Notes under the pieces: generated by a model | Databases searched by the model: none | What the model saw: the letters and a program-made list of their open reading frames with translations, nothing else | What the model was told of the DNA's origin: nothing | Shown: positions 55,395 through 64,000 of the stretch, piece by piece | Layout: the number at the start of each line of letters is the position of its first letter | Numbering within the stretch: the first letter of the stretch is position 1 | Assembly (NCBI RefSeq): GCF_964204645.1 | Contig: NC_134025.1 | Span: 17,886,001-17,950,000, forward strand | Origin: Tubulanus polymorphus | Lineage: Eukaryota > Nemertea > Palaeonemertea > Tubulaniformes > Tubulanidae | DNA length: 64,000 nucleotides | Reading direction: 5' to 3' | Made by a program: the position numbers and the translations under genes

Positions 55395-56855
55395 ATGGCA
55401 GAAGGCGGAGAAGATATTCCATTGGATGGCATGGGAAATAATAATGAAGGATATATTGATGTTGATTATAATGATGCAGGTGCTAATCTTAATGAAACTA
55501 ATATTGATGATGATAATTCATCAGCATATAATTCTAATTTAGCAGATAGTGGTTCTAAAGCCCCATCAACAGATGAATATATTAGAGGAGCTAAATCGAG
55601 AATATATACTGAAAATGAAAATCCAGGTTTATTAAAGAAAAATTTAGAATATCATGAATCTATGTTTAAATTCCAACCTGTATTTGAAAGATCCGGATAT
55701 AATATAAATGAAAAAGATGCTGGCCGTTTAGTAGAAAATTTAAAACATTTAGATGGTGGATATTATTATAAATTGAAAGATGATTATTATATTAGTATCT
55801 CTTATAAAAATCAAGACAAAATATTAGCGGAAAAAACTTTGGGAAAATTAGAACCAGATAGAATTATAAGAATAAGTAATAGTAATGTAATAACTGATGT
55901 TACAAAACAAGAATTAACTGATAAAAATAGAAGAGTATTTAAACAAAGAATTGATGAATTATTTGAAATAATCAAAAAGAAATCAGAAACAGAAACAACT
56001 TCTGAACAGAATATAACTTCCAAAACAACCTAATTCAAGAGGAGTTCAAACTGAAAAAATTTTACCAAATGGATTAATTGATCCAACAAAACAAGAATTA
56101 GAAGATTTAAATATATTTTCTGATAAAGCAATTAAATAAATTATTAGTATAAGACTTGCATCTGATAAAATTGCGCATGACAAAAGTATAAGAGATTTAA
56201 AAATTAGAAATTTAGAAGATAAATTATTTAAATCAAGAAAAGAATCAGAACAACCAAAATTAGATAGAGATAATAAAGTTATTGAAGAAATTGAATTTAA
56301 AAAAGAAATGCATATTTAGAAAAAGAAATTGATGATTTAAAATATAATATAGAATTACAGAAACAAGAAAGAGATATATCATTAAAAGAATATGGTAATA
56401 ATTTTAAAAGGTTAAAAGATGTTTTTAAAAGATATCTAATAAAACCAAATTCTGAAATATCATTGAAAGATAGAATAAAATTATTATTTAAGTTAGAAGG
56501 AATAACAATTCTTTCAATTCTAACAGCTGTAACTATGTTATTTACAACAATTGGTTTAGCTATATCAAATTCTTTGAAATCTACTCCTACTCCCAATAAA
56601 CCAGATAAACCCCCAGATAATAATTCTATACAAGATAAAGTTAAAGATGGTTTAAAGAACGTAGCAAAATATTTATGGGAACTATCTAAAAAATCTACTG
56701 CAGCATTGCCCGGAGTTATTGCATCAATTATTGGTTTTATATTGAAATCTGCAGGAAACATTATTAACTTTGCTGCTGAACATATTATTTTATTTTTAAT
56801 TACAGTTGTAAGTGCAATTATTTTTGGGTTAGTAAACGTGATAAAAAATAAATAA
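55395..56855 (+). pseudogene. Coiled-coil membrane protein, F-type N-terminus
   Basis: Starts MAEGGEDIPLD like B, then an Asn/Asp-rich region and a ~160-residue domain (55600-56030) with no similarity to the B version. From ~56320 it rejoins the B sequence: coiled coil, membrane helix (ILTAVTMLFTTIGLAISNSL), TPTPNKPDKPP linker and the hydrophobic tail. Frameshifts near 56030 and 56310 and a TAA near 56137 break it. See the finding on N-terminal replacement. Confidence 0.7.
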
Positions 56856-56876
56856 TTAATTTTTTTTGTTAAATAA

Positions 56877-58125
56877 ATGAGTGGGAGTTATATCAATCCT
56901 TCTAAGAATCATAGAATATCTAATGCTATTAAAGCAGAAAGATCACATCATATAATTACTCATAACCCTTCTAATATTAATCCTGATGGAACTTTATATG
57001 TTAGAATTCCTCGATTAACACAAAATACTTTTTATGTTCCAAATAGTATTTATTTATCAGCCGATATAAAAGTAACCGGTAATAATAATAATTATGTTGT
57101 TGATAATGTTGGAAGATATTTGATTAAAAAATTAACTATAAAGATCGGTCCAGAAACAGTTTTCTCATTAGATGATTATAATTTATTTATGCATTATAAA
57201 GATTTATGGTTAACTAAAGAAAATAGAAATAATATGATATTTCAAGGAATCCAATCAGAAAACCAAAATAAATTAAGATCAGAAGCTAATAGCGCAATAT
57301 TAACTAATGCTATAGATAAATTGATAAAAAGTATATATGGAAGCAAATATAAAATTCCATTAGACTTTGAATTGATAAATAATAATGCACCTTTATATAA
57401 ATACGCAATTCAAGAAGATGTTATATTCGATATAACATTTGCTCCTGTTAATGAAATTGTAATATCTAGCGTTAATAAAGATATGAGTTATAAATTATCG
57501 AATATATGTTTAGAATATGATACAGTAACTGATGAAAATATTTCAAGTATAATTCAAACTAAATACAATCAAGGATTTTCATTATTATATGGTTATATTG
57601 ATAAATTTAAAACTGTAACTATTAATGCAAATGATGAAATTATTAATGAGAATATTAACTTCCCAAGAAGATCTATTAAAGGTATATTAATATTTTTTTA
57701 CCATTGCAACATATACTAATGGCGCAATAAATGTTGATAATTATTATAATCCTGAAATAACAAAAGTAGAAATAACTATCGAAGGAATAGCAAATAAAAT
57801 ATTTTGTCAAGGAATGAGAATGATAGATCAATGGCCAGAAATTAGAAAACATTTTATGAATGAAAAAGTAAAATCATCTGAAAATTGTAATATTAATCAA
57901 ATTGATTATTATACCGGTAATAAATATGCATTATGGTTAGATTTTAGAACAACAGAGGATAATTCATTACATGGTTCTGGAAAAAAATTACAGAACACTT
58001 AAGATGGAATACAATTATTCATGACAAAGAAAAAAGGAAGCCTAAATTTTAAAATGCACATTTATATTATATCTGACGCGCACTTAAATATTGTAAATTC
58101 TCAATTAAATAGTGTGATGTATTAA
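56877..58125 (+). pseudogene. Maverick major capsid protein (F copy), frameshift and stop
   Basis: Near-identical to 20472-21719. The first ~270 codons are intact. An extra T in the T-run near 57690 shifts the frame, and TAA replaces Lys at 58000-58002. Confidence 0.8.
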
Positions 58126-58157
58126 AATTTTAACTTTAATAAAAATTTATATAATAA

Positions 58158-58946
58158 ATGGAAGGAGGTAAAGTATATAAACATATTCCATACATCGATA
58201 CACATGAAAATAATGATGGTTTATATTACGTAATACCTTGTAATATAGCTTTGATATTTGATCCTATTTTCAAAATTTATAAAACTAAACTAATAGAAAT
58301 CGATAATAATAAAAGTGGTGTTGCTGATAATTTAAGTAATGTAATTGATAATAATGTAATACCTTCTACATCTAATAATGTAATACCTTCTACATCTAAT
58401 AATGTAATACCTTCTACATCTAATAATGAAATAATATTAAATATTAGTGAAAATAGAAATTATTGTGATTATTGTAAAGGTGAATTTTCAAACGCTCCAT
58501 CAAATTGGAATAAACATACGAATACAAAGGTACATATTACTAATGTAATAGAACGTGTTGGTTTAAGAGAATTTATAAAACACCCATTTAAATATGTTAC
58601 AACGTTTGTTTCAAATAAAAAAGTAAATGGTAAAGAATTATATGAAGATTTATTATTAGCAACACCTAATAAAGATGAATTAGATTTAACCGATGCTAAT
58701 AAAATATTAGGATCAAACACTGTAAATGAAATATTAGGAGCAAACACTAAGAAAGATGATAATGAAAATATAGTTACAGATATTGATAATAAAGATTCTA
58801 TGAAACATAAAGTAGAAAATAATGATAAATTTGATTGGATGAATAAGCATAACAATGAAACAACTATTGATGTAGATTCTGTAGAGCATTTGAATAAATT
58901 GTTAGGGCCTGATAGTGAATTGGAGAGTGATGATGAAAGTGATTAA
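58158..58946 (+). CDS. C2H2 zinc-finger protein downstream of the capsid gene (F copy)
   Basis: 262 residues, intact. The N-terminus has HIPYIDTHENNDGLYYVIPC and IALIFDP. Residues ~70-92 have three to four NVIPSTSN repeats. A single zinc finger lies at ~100-125 (YCDYCKGEF..HTNTKVH). The C-terminal half is acidic with a NKLLGPDSELESDDESD end. B keeps only the first ~75 codons. A nucleic-acid or nucleoprotein role is possible, but unknown. Confidence 0.7.
   Translation: MEGGKVYKHIPYIDTHENNDGLYYVIPCNIALIFDPIFKIYKTKLIEIDNNKSGVADNLSNVIDNNVIPSTSNNVIPSTSNNVIPSTSNNEIILNISENRNYCDYCKGEFSNAPSNWNKHTNTKVHITNVIERVGLREFIKHPFKYVTTFVSNKKVNGKELYEDLLLATPNKDELDLTDANKILGSNTVNEILGANTKKDDNENIVTDIDNKDSMKHKVENNDKFDWMNKHNNETTIDVDSVEHLNKLLGPDSELESDDESD
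58362..58429 (+). repeat. In-frame 24-bp tandem repeats (NVIPSTSN)
   Basis: Three close copies of AATGTAATACCTTCTACATCT. B has only one, so copy number varies. Confidence 0.85.
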
Positions 58947-59386
58947 GATATTAATTATATTTAACTCAAATAATAATATTAGTTGAAAATTGTATAAAAT
59001 AATAGTAAATAAAAAAGGGGGTTTTAAGTATTCAAGGTATTTAAGGTATCTAATACAATCTAATACAATCTAATACATAAAATATCTTATTTTATAAACT
59101 GATATTCATATGGAAATTGAAACCTCAGTAATAATAAATAACCTTTATTATTTTCAAACTTATTCATATATTAGTTGAAAAAATAAAAATAAATTGGTTG
59201 AAAATTGTATAAATAATATTTGTTTAAAAAAGGGGGTTTTAAGTATTTAAGGTATCTAATAGGGTATCAGGTATTAGGGTATCAGGTATTAGGGTATCTA
59301 ATAGGGTATCAGGTATTAGGGTATCTAATAGGGTATCAGGTATTAGGGTATTTAATAGGGTATCTAATACATAGGTATACAAATAG
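58947..59386. other. Junction between convergent gene arrays, with duplicated ATPase end and minisatellite
   Basis: 58975-59088 and 59172-59250 are two copies of a segment with AAAAAAGGGGGTTTTAAGTATT and GGTATCTAATA. Between them, 59089-59171 is a degraded extra copy of the ATPase gene's 3' end. 59249-59390 is a minisatellite. No gene. Confidence 0.7.
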
Positions 59387-59390
59387 TTAT
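59249..59390. repeat. Minisatellite of GGGTATCAGGTATTA and GGGTATCTAATA units
   Basis: Roughly 27-bp composite units repeated four to five times, immediately before the ATPase stop. It corresponds in place to the short TACGTATTAAA repeat of B. Confidence 0.85.
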
Positions 59391-59998
59391 TTTATAAATT
59401 TATATTCATAGGGAAATTGTAGTCTCAGTAATAATTTTGAACCTTTATTATTCTTTAATTTATTCATATATTCATCATGTAATTCAGTAGGTATAATTTG
59501 ATTTTCTTCCAATGATTGTTGCATAGATTTTCTATCTTTATTGTAGAATAAAACTAGAAATCTTATATTCTCCCTAAAGTCTTTAACAATTGAATTATAT
59601 TTTTGATTTAAAACCCATGTTGTTAACCCGAAATGTCTCCCAGAGAAAGCTAAATAACATAACTCACTTTCTCTCACTTTTGAATCATGTAAATTTGCGC
59701 AATCATCTACAATGAATAATGTATTTGATCCTTTATAGATATCAATTGCTATTTTTATACAATTATCTAAATTTTCTTTTACTGTTTTAGGATCTAATAT
59801 AATAAACTTTTTTATCTCAACTATATCTCTATTATATGTTTTATTCATTTCATAAGTAGGACAGAATAATATTATATTATCAAGATGATTCTTATAAATA
59901 GTTTCTAACAAATCTAATATGAAATGTGTTTTACCACAGTTTGTTACACCAGTAACTAACATATTATGCGGTTCAAATATAAATAAATCTTTATTCAT
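59387..59998 (-). CDS. Packaging ATPase (F copy), intact
   Basis: 203 residues from MNKDLFIF. Walker A GVTNCGKT, Walker B TLFIVDDCAN, then FSGRHFGLTTWVLNQKYNS. I chose the start at 59998 rather than the upstream ATG at 60049 because A and B use the same start, and it overlaps the integrase stop in every copy. Confidence 0.92.
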   Translation of the reverse strand: MNKDLFIFEPHNMLVTGVTNCGKTHFILDLLETIYKNHLDNIILFCPTYEMNKTYNRDIVEIKKFIILDPKTVKENLDNCIKIAIDIYKGSNTLFIVDDCANLHDSKVRESELCYLAFSGRHFGLTTWVLNQKYNSIVKDFRENIRFLVLFYNKDRKSMQQSLEENQIIPTELHDEYMNKLKNNKGSKLLLRLQFPYEYKFIK

Positions 59999-61081
59999 GT
60001 ATTCTTTTAATTTTACTAGATAAAATCCATTCATTAAATTTATCATCATATCCTTTATATTTCACCAAAGAATACTTTTTTCCTTTAAGAGTTTTTGTTT
60101 TCAATACTTTTTATATTTTGTATTCTATTTCATCTGGATTTGGTACAAGTGATAATTCTTGTTCATAGAAATAACCTAATATTTCTTCGTCTTTTAGATC
60201 TTCTAATTTATAAACAAATGGTTTAGTTAATATTATCTTTTTAATCTTGAATATTTCTTCTGTAAAATTTGGGGTATATCCTTTATAAAATGTTTTTCTA
60301 TATTTAGATATTCTGACATGTTGCCTAATTTTAAATTTAGGTTCTCCGAAATCATGTGTAACAAATGCTCCATATAAATTATTCCAAACTATTTCCGAAT
60401 TATCTTCTTTTCTAGCTTGTATAGGTTTCATATTTATAGACCTATGTTTAGAATTATTATTACCTTTCACTAAATCATCTAATACATCGATATATTTATA
60501 TGTTTCATTAGCAGTAAAATATTTCCACATTCTAGTTTTCAATGTTTTATTAAATCTTTCTATAATAGATGCTTTTTTATCTGAGTGTGTTGAAAAAAAA
60601 TCTACATCGTTATCAGATAATAGTTTTTTGAAATGTTTGTTATAAAATTCTTTACCTTCATCAAATTGTATCTTATCTGGAATAGCTTCTTTAAATATTG
60701 ATTTAAAAGCATTTGTCACTTCTATACCAGTTTTATTTTGATTGGAATTGACCATGCGTATCTACTGAATATGTCTATAACATTTAATATCCAGAAATAT
60801 CCTTTGTTGTATTCTTCTAAGTTCTTCATATCAATTAAATCAGCTTGCCATTGTTGATCGATATATGAAACCATAACTTTTCTTGTTAAATAAGTTTTAT
60901 CCATTTTCTTGTTAATTTGATATGTTGGTTGATTTTGTAACCATAATCTTAGTTCACTATATTTTATATTACCATTTTCATTATCAGATTTAATTTTATC
61001 CCATAATTCTGTAACGCTAGAATATGATACTTCACTTTCTGGGTTATAATATAACTCTCTTAAATATTGTTCTTTTTTCAT
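59991..61081 (-). pseudogene. Maverick integrase (F copy), broken
   Basis: WQADLIDMKN, FDEGKEFYNK and IERFNKTLK are present, along with a C-terminal chromodomain-like stretch near 60010-60060. A 2-base loss near 60737 shifts the frame, and a TAA at 60111 precedes the chromodomain. Confidence 0.9.
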
Positions 61082-61087
61082 CTTATT

Positions 61088-61452
61088 TTAATCCATTAAT
61101 AATAATTTAGATTTTGTTTCAATGACTTTATGATTTGACTTATTTTCTGGTATAATAGGTTTATTATCATCGGGATCATTATTATTAGATTAGAATTTAT
61201 ATTTATATATTACACCAGAGAATATAATAATTGTGATTAACCCAATTGTAATATATAAGTAATTATTTCTTCCACTATTAGAAGAATCAGATGGATTATT
61301 ATTTGAATCAATATCAGATAAAGTCTGTGACTCATTTATATCAATTAATTTCTTTTTCTTAGCTTTTTTAATTCTGCAGATCTTTTACCTAATTCTCTTG
61401 CCCATTTAATTTGTTTCTCGGATCTAGGCTTTTTCTTAACGCTATCACTGAT
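61088..61452 (-). pseudogene. Small membrane-protein gene (F copy), start codon lost
   Basis: Homologue of 162-644. The ATG is ATC here, with a frameshift near 61375 and a stop near 61190. Confidence 0.6.
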
Positions 61453-62047
61453 TTATTTTAATTAATTTTTGTTCTGATTCGTTTTCTGTTTCGCCGTTTG
61501 GTTGTAGTACATCTGTTTCGTTCTTACCTGATTTATATTCCATAGGTTTGATGTTCGAAAATGTTATGACACCAGTAGAAATTAATGTCATAACCGATCC
61601 TAATTGGAATGAAGCATAACCAACCCATTTTTGTAATTCAGTCATAACTAAGTAGTCATTTTTCAAATCACTATATAATTTATTTTCATCATCAATTGGT
61701 ATTAACTGGTGACATAACTTAGAATAACATTTTATAATACCATCACTTATAGAGTCGTTTATTCTAGCTAATCTAGCTTCTTCATAAATCTTAAAATATT
61801 TTATTACTTTATCGGGTTTCATAGCATCTAATTCTTGAGAAGTTATTATTTTCCCGATAAACTGATTACATTTACCACTAGCAATTAGTAATTCTAGATG
61901 GTGCTAACAATATAAATAGTATTCATAATCAATATTACAATTAATATTATTTTCAATTTTGATTGGAATATCCTTATTATCACTAATACCTAAATCATCT
62001 AATGTTTTTTCAATATCAATACTATTCTTACTCGATTTCTTTGACAT
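61445..62047 (-). pseudogene. Unknown Maverick protein with Cys/His pairs (F copy), one stop
   Basis: Homologue of 24092-24705. TAG replaces Lys near 61905, right in the CNIDYEYYLYC..HH region. The rest is open and ends KINQ. The hydrophobic LGSVMTLISTGVITF segment is kept. Confidence 0.6.
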
Positions 62048-62147
62048 TTATATTAGAGAAATCTAATAAGAAAAATATTATAAGTATTATAAAATGATAC
62101 CAGTATCTCTTTAGATTAATACTAGCTTAGTTAAAGGTAAAGAATTT

Positions 62148-62240
62148 TAGTATTAGTTATTGTTTTTTTAGTATTTTTTATTTGTGATATAAAGTATTCT
62201 TTTTTGAAAAGAAAATATTAAAAAACAATAACTAATACTA
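62148..62240. promoter_or_regulatory. Inverted repeat between the HNH gene and its downstream neighbour
   Basis: Arms of ~30 bp (TAGTATTAGTTATTGTTTTT and its near-complement ending AACAATAACTAATACTA) enclose ~33 bp. It lies downstream of the HNH stop and upstream of the next start. B has a weaker version. It could act in transcript ending or initiation. Confidence 0.5.
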
Positions 62241-62293
62241 GCTAGTTGAAGATATGTAATTTTTAATACTTTTTATTTAAAATCTATTATTCT

Positions 62294-62953
62294 TTAACCA
62301 CTCATTAAAGACTCAACGTATTGTTCATTATTTGGGTCATTATTCCATTGATCAATAAATTTCTTTGCCTTTGTTAACTGTTCTAAATATAACTGTAAAT
62401 CTAGTTTATTAGATTTGATTTTATTTTCTTTCTTTTCAAGAGGTCTTAAATTTTTCCAACCCCAAATAAGTTTTTTATTGTATTCATCATTCATGTTTAA
62501 TTTAGATATCGGTAACGTATGATCAATATGAAAGTATTCACCATAATTATCTATATTCATTTTATCATCGAATTGAAATATAATCCATGATTTGAGAAAT
62601 TCATCTGAACAACCCAACAAATTAGATAATGCTTCTGAATGTGTTTCTTTGTTGAATAATTGTGTTAATCTAGGTCTTGAACATTGTTTCAATCTAAAAT
62701 TAAGATCTGTTTGATATCTTTCTCTCATATATTCTGCCATATAATGATTATAATGTTCTATATTATCTTCTCGGTGTTGTTTGGTATATAGTTTAGTGCA
62801 AGTTTTACAGCAATATTGAAAACCATCTTTGCTAATCTTACGCTTACTAAATTCTGTTATAGCTAATTTATCTAATTCACACTTCTTGTAGTATATATTT
62901 ATAACACCAGCGTTATTTGTAATATTGATAATTTGTGGTTGTTCTGGTTCCAT
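62294..62953 (-). CDS. Free-standing HNH endonuclease (F copy), intact
   Basis: 219 residues. The N-terminal zinc site has CCKTCTKLYTKQ. The C-terminal HNH core reads HIDHTLPISK, then NLRPLEKKENKIKSNK. The first gene in from the right end, in both B and F. Such HNH nucleases cut DNA; here a role in replication or resolution of the element, or in homing, is possible. F retains the only unbroken copy. Confidence 0.8.
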   Translation of the reverse strand: MEPEQPQIINITNNAGVINIYYKKCELDKLAITEFSKRKISKDGFQYCCKTCTKLYTKQHREDNIEHYNHYMAEYMRERYQTDLNFRLKQCSRPRLTQLFNKETHSEALSNLLGCSDEFLKSWIIFQFDDKMNIDNYGEYFHIDHTLPISKLNMNDEYNKKLIWGWKNLRPLEKKENKIKSNKLDLQLYLEQLTKAKKFIDQWNNDPNNEQYVESLMSG

Positions 62954-62980
62954 TTATTATATGTATTTTTTACTAAATTG

Positions 62981-63345
62981 GTTAATATTTTAGAATCCTC
63001 TTCAATTTCTTCGACCAACGTCATCCTTTTTCATTCCTCGCTGCTTTTGATAAGTCGTTTCAGTTCCTTGATATCTAAATCATACCACTGGGCAAAACCG
63101 CGCATACAGGCGCGCTTTTGTTTAGTGCGCATGCGCTAATCATAATAGAAACAACCGACATGAAATATCAAAACGTGTTCGCATTAGGCAAAACCGCGCA
63201 TTCAGGTGCGCTTTTGCTTAATGCGCATGCGCTAATCATAATTATATATTCATTCTAGAAATAGAAACGACCGAACATAAAAATTCACCAAACAGATTTA
63301 CACAATACATTATACAAGTTGTTCAGTCGTTGTACATAATTTGAT
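62981..63345. other. Gene-free DNA with CpG-rich tandem repeat
   Basis: Maverick homology has ended. The stretch holds the 63091-63285 tandem repeat and AT-rich spacer. No gene. Confidence 0.6.
63091..63285. repeat. Two ~96-bp tandem copies with GCGCATGCGC
   Basis: Each unit contains GGCAAAACCGCGCAT, CGCTTTTG and GTGCGCATGCGCTAATCATA, followed by ATAGAAACRACCGA. Differences are few. The GC-rich blocks stand out from AT-rich surroundings. Confidence 0.85.
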
Positions 63346-64000
63346 TTATAATTCCAACCAGAACTTTTCAATTTCTGGATCATTGACAAGCATTTTTTCA
63401 ATTTCTGGCATATATCTGATTACTTCACTAAATGACAAACTTAATAATTGGAATCTTTTATATGTAATTAATCTCCCTACGCTTCTTAATTTTCTTTCAT
63501 GCCCAACACTAATACCTATATATTTTTTAACCCAAGAAGCCCAAGAAATCCCCGCAGTTTGTATATTAAACATTAAAAATCCCTTATTTAAACAATCCCC
63601 GAAAATGATATAATCCCATAAATGCTTTGCTTTTTTAAATAACAAGGTTCTATAATTTTTTTTCAATAAAACAGTTATTTCATTAAATGTTGTTACACCT
63701 TCTATTTCTTTAAAACTTACGCCTGTTTCAATTGATAATTTTGATTTTAAAAACTCATTTAACTCATTTCCGCTCATTTTCTTTTTAGTTTTTGTTCCTT
63801 TTAGTCTTAACAATATTTCTACATTGGTTGTTGGTCTTTTCGGTAATGATGTTGCGCTTGATTGCTGGTTTTCTATTATTTTTTCTAAAATTAATGTCAT
63901 TGCTTCATGGTAATATAAATGTTTTTTAACTTCTTCTAACGTTTCGCCGCCTATATCTAAAGATTCTTTTACTTCAACACCCATTTCCATTGGTTCGTCT
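63346..64000 (-). CDS. Unidentified protein, open to the window edge
   Basis: At least 214 residues, with the frame still open at 64000. Highly charged at the N-terminus. A Lys-rich KTKKKMSGNELNEFLKSKL stretch follows. A C-terminal region with GISWASWVKKYIGIS then RKLRSVGRLI has a helix-turn-helix-like look, loosely like phage DUF3102 proteins. It is not found in the other Maverick copies here. It may be a gene of another element. I do not recognise it. Confidence 0.5.
   Translation of the reverse strand, partial: DEPMEMGVEVKESLDIGGETLEEVKKHLYYHEAMTLILEKIIENQQSSATSLPKRPTTNVEILLRLKGTKTKKKMSGNELNEFLKSKLSIETGVSFKEIEGVTTFNEITVLLKKNYRTLLFKKAKHLWDYIIFGDCLNKGFLMFNIQTAGISWASWVKKYIGISVGHERKLRSVGRLITYKRFQLLSLSFSEVIRYMPEIEKMLVNDPEIEKFWLEL

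Larger units (their letters stand above)
49298..62980 (+). mobile_element. Maverick/Polinton copy F, nearly complete, both TIRs missing
   Basis: It runs from mid-polymerase (left cut at the TIR transposon) to just past the HNH gene start (right homology to the B terminal region ends near 62980). It holds every gene of B, and longer forms of two genes that B has lost. Best-preserved genes: the small OB-like protein, the C2H2 protein, ATPase and HNH nuclease. Confidence 0.93.

Noticed and set aside
59220-59411. Short Tyr/Leu/Gly-rich repetitive frame
   Set aside because: It is only a translation of the GGGTATCAGGTATTA minisatellite.
63091-63285. CRISPR-like repeat
   Set aside because: Only two ~96-bp tandem copies without spacers, in eukaryotic DNA.

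Overview
The window is repeat-rich animal nuclear DNA with no convincing host gene. Almost every base that can be assigned belongs to a transposon or an endogenised virus-like element. Spliced genes with GT..AG introns, THAP and SWIM domains, a Penelope-like element, a LINE and several Maverick/Polinton copies point to a metazoan. A marine invertebrate such as a mollusc or relative is plausible, but I cannot name a species. Composition switches sharply between AT-rich Maverick DNA and GC-rich Penelope-like DNA.

Layout. 1-2830: right part of Maverick A (integrase, ATPase, terminal repeat), inserted in a Penelope-like retroelement. 2831-~6985: that retroelement, with an SGNH-hydrolase ORF1, an RT plus GIY-YIG ORF2, and a degenerate telomere-like tail. 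~7085-11263 and 26148-~26889: two halves of one ISL2EU-type DNA transposon (SAP-SWIM-YqaJ gene and THAP-DDE transposase gene). 11264-26147: complete 14.9 kb Maverick B, with TIRs and a perfect 6-bp target duplication, sitting in the THAP intron. 26890-34526: two inverted fragments (C, D) of a second Maverick subfamily whose DNA polymerase carries an intein. 34527-42061: unassigned DNA holding a 3.6 kb CACTG-ended DNA transposon. 42062-44240: decayed Maverick E. 44241-46905: LINE lacking its RT end. 46906-49297: non-coding transposon with 235-bp TIRs. 49298-62980: Maverick F, nearly full length but without TIRs. 62981-64000: a CpG-rich tandem repeat and an unidentified reading frame.

How the Maverick genes fit together. 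The left half, read rightwards, holds protein-primed-type DNA polymerase B (with zinc fingers, an embedded endonuclease VII domain and a 3'-5' exonuclease), a small possible OB-fold protein, a penton-like minor capsid protein, a run of small membrane proteins, a large coiled-coil membrane protein, the double-jelly-roll-type major capsid protein and a C2H2 protein. The right half, read leftwards, holds a free-standing HNH nuclease, two small proteins, a DD35E integrase with chromodomain, and an A32-like packaging ATPase. Replication, integration, packaging and capsid functions are all present, as expected for a polinton that can also make virions. Nearly all copies carry stops and frameshifts, so they are old.

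Most notable: (i) a PolB intein with LAGLIDADG endonuclease in subfamily C/D, against empty sites in B and F; (ii) replacement of the N-terminal two thirds of the coiled-coil virion gene between otherwise near-identical copies B and F; (iii) a shared T-run/TAAATG start context resembling late promoters of large DNA viruses; (iv) terminal repeats that are themselves palindromes.
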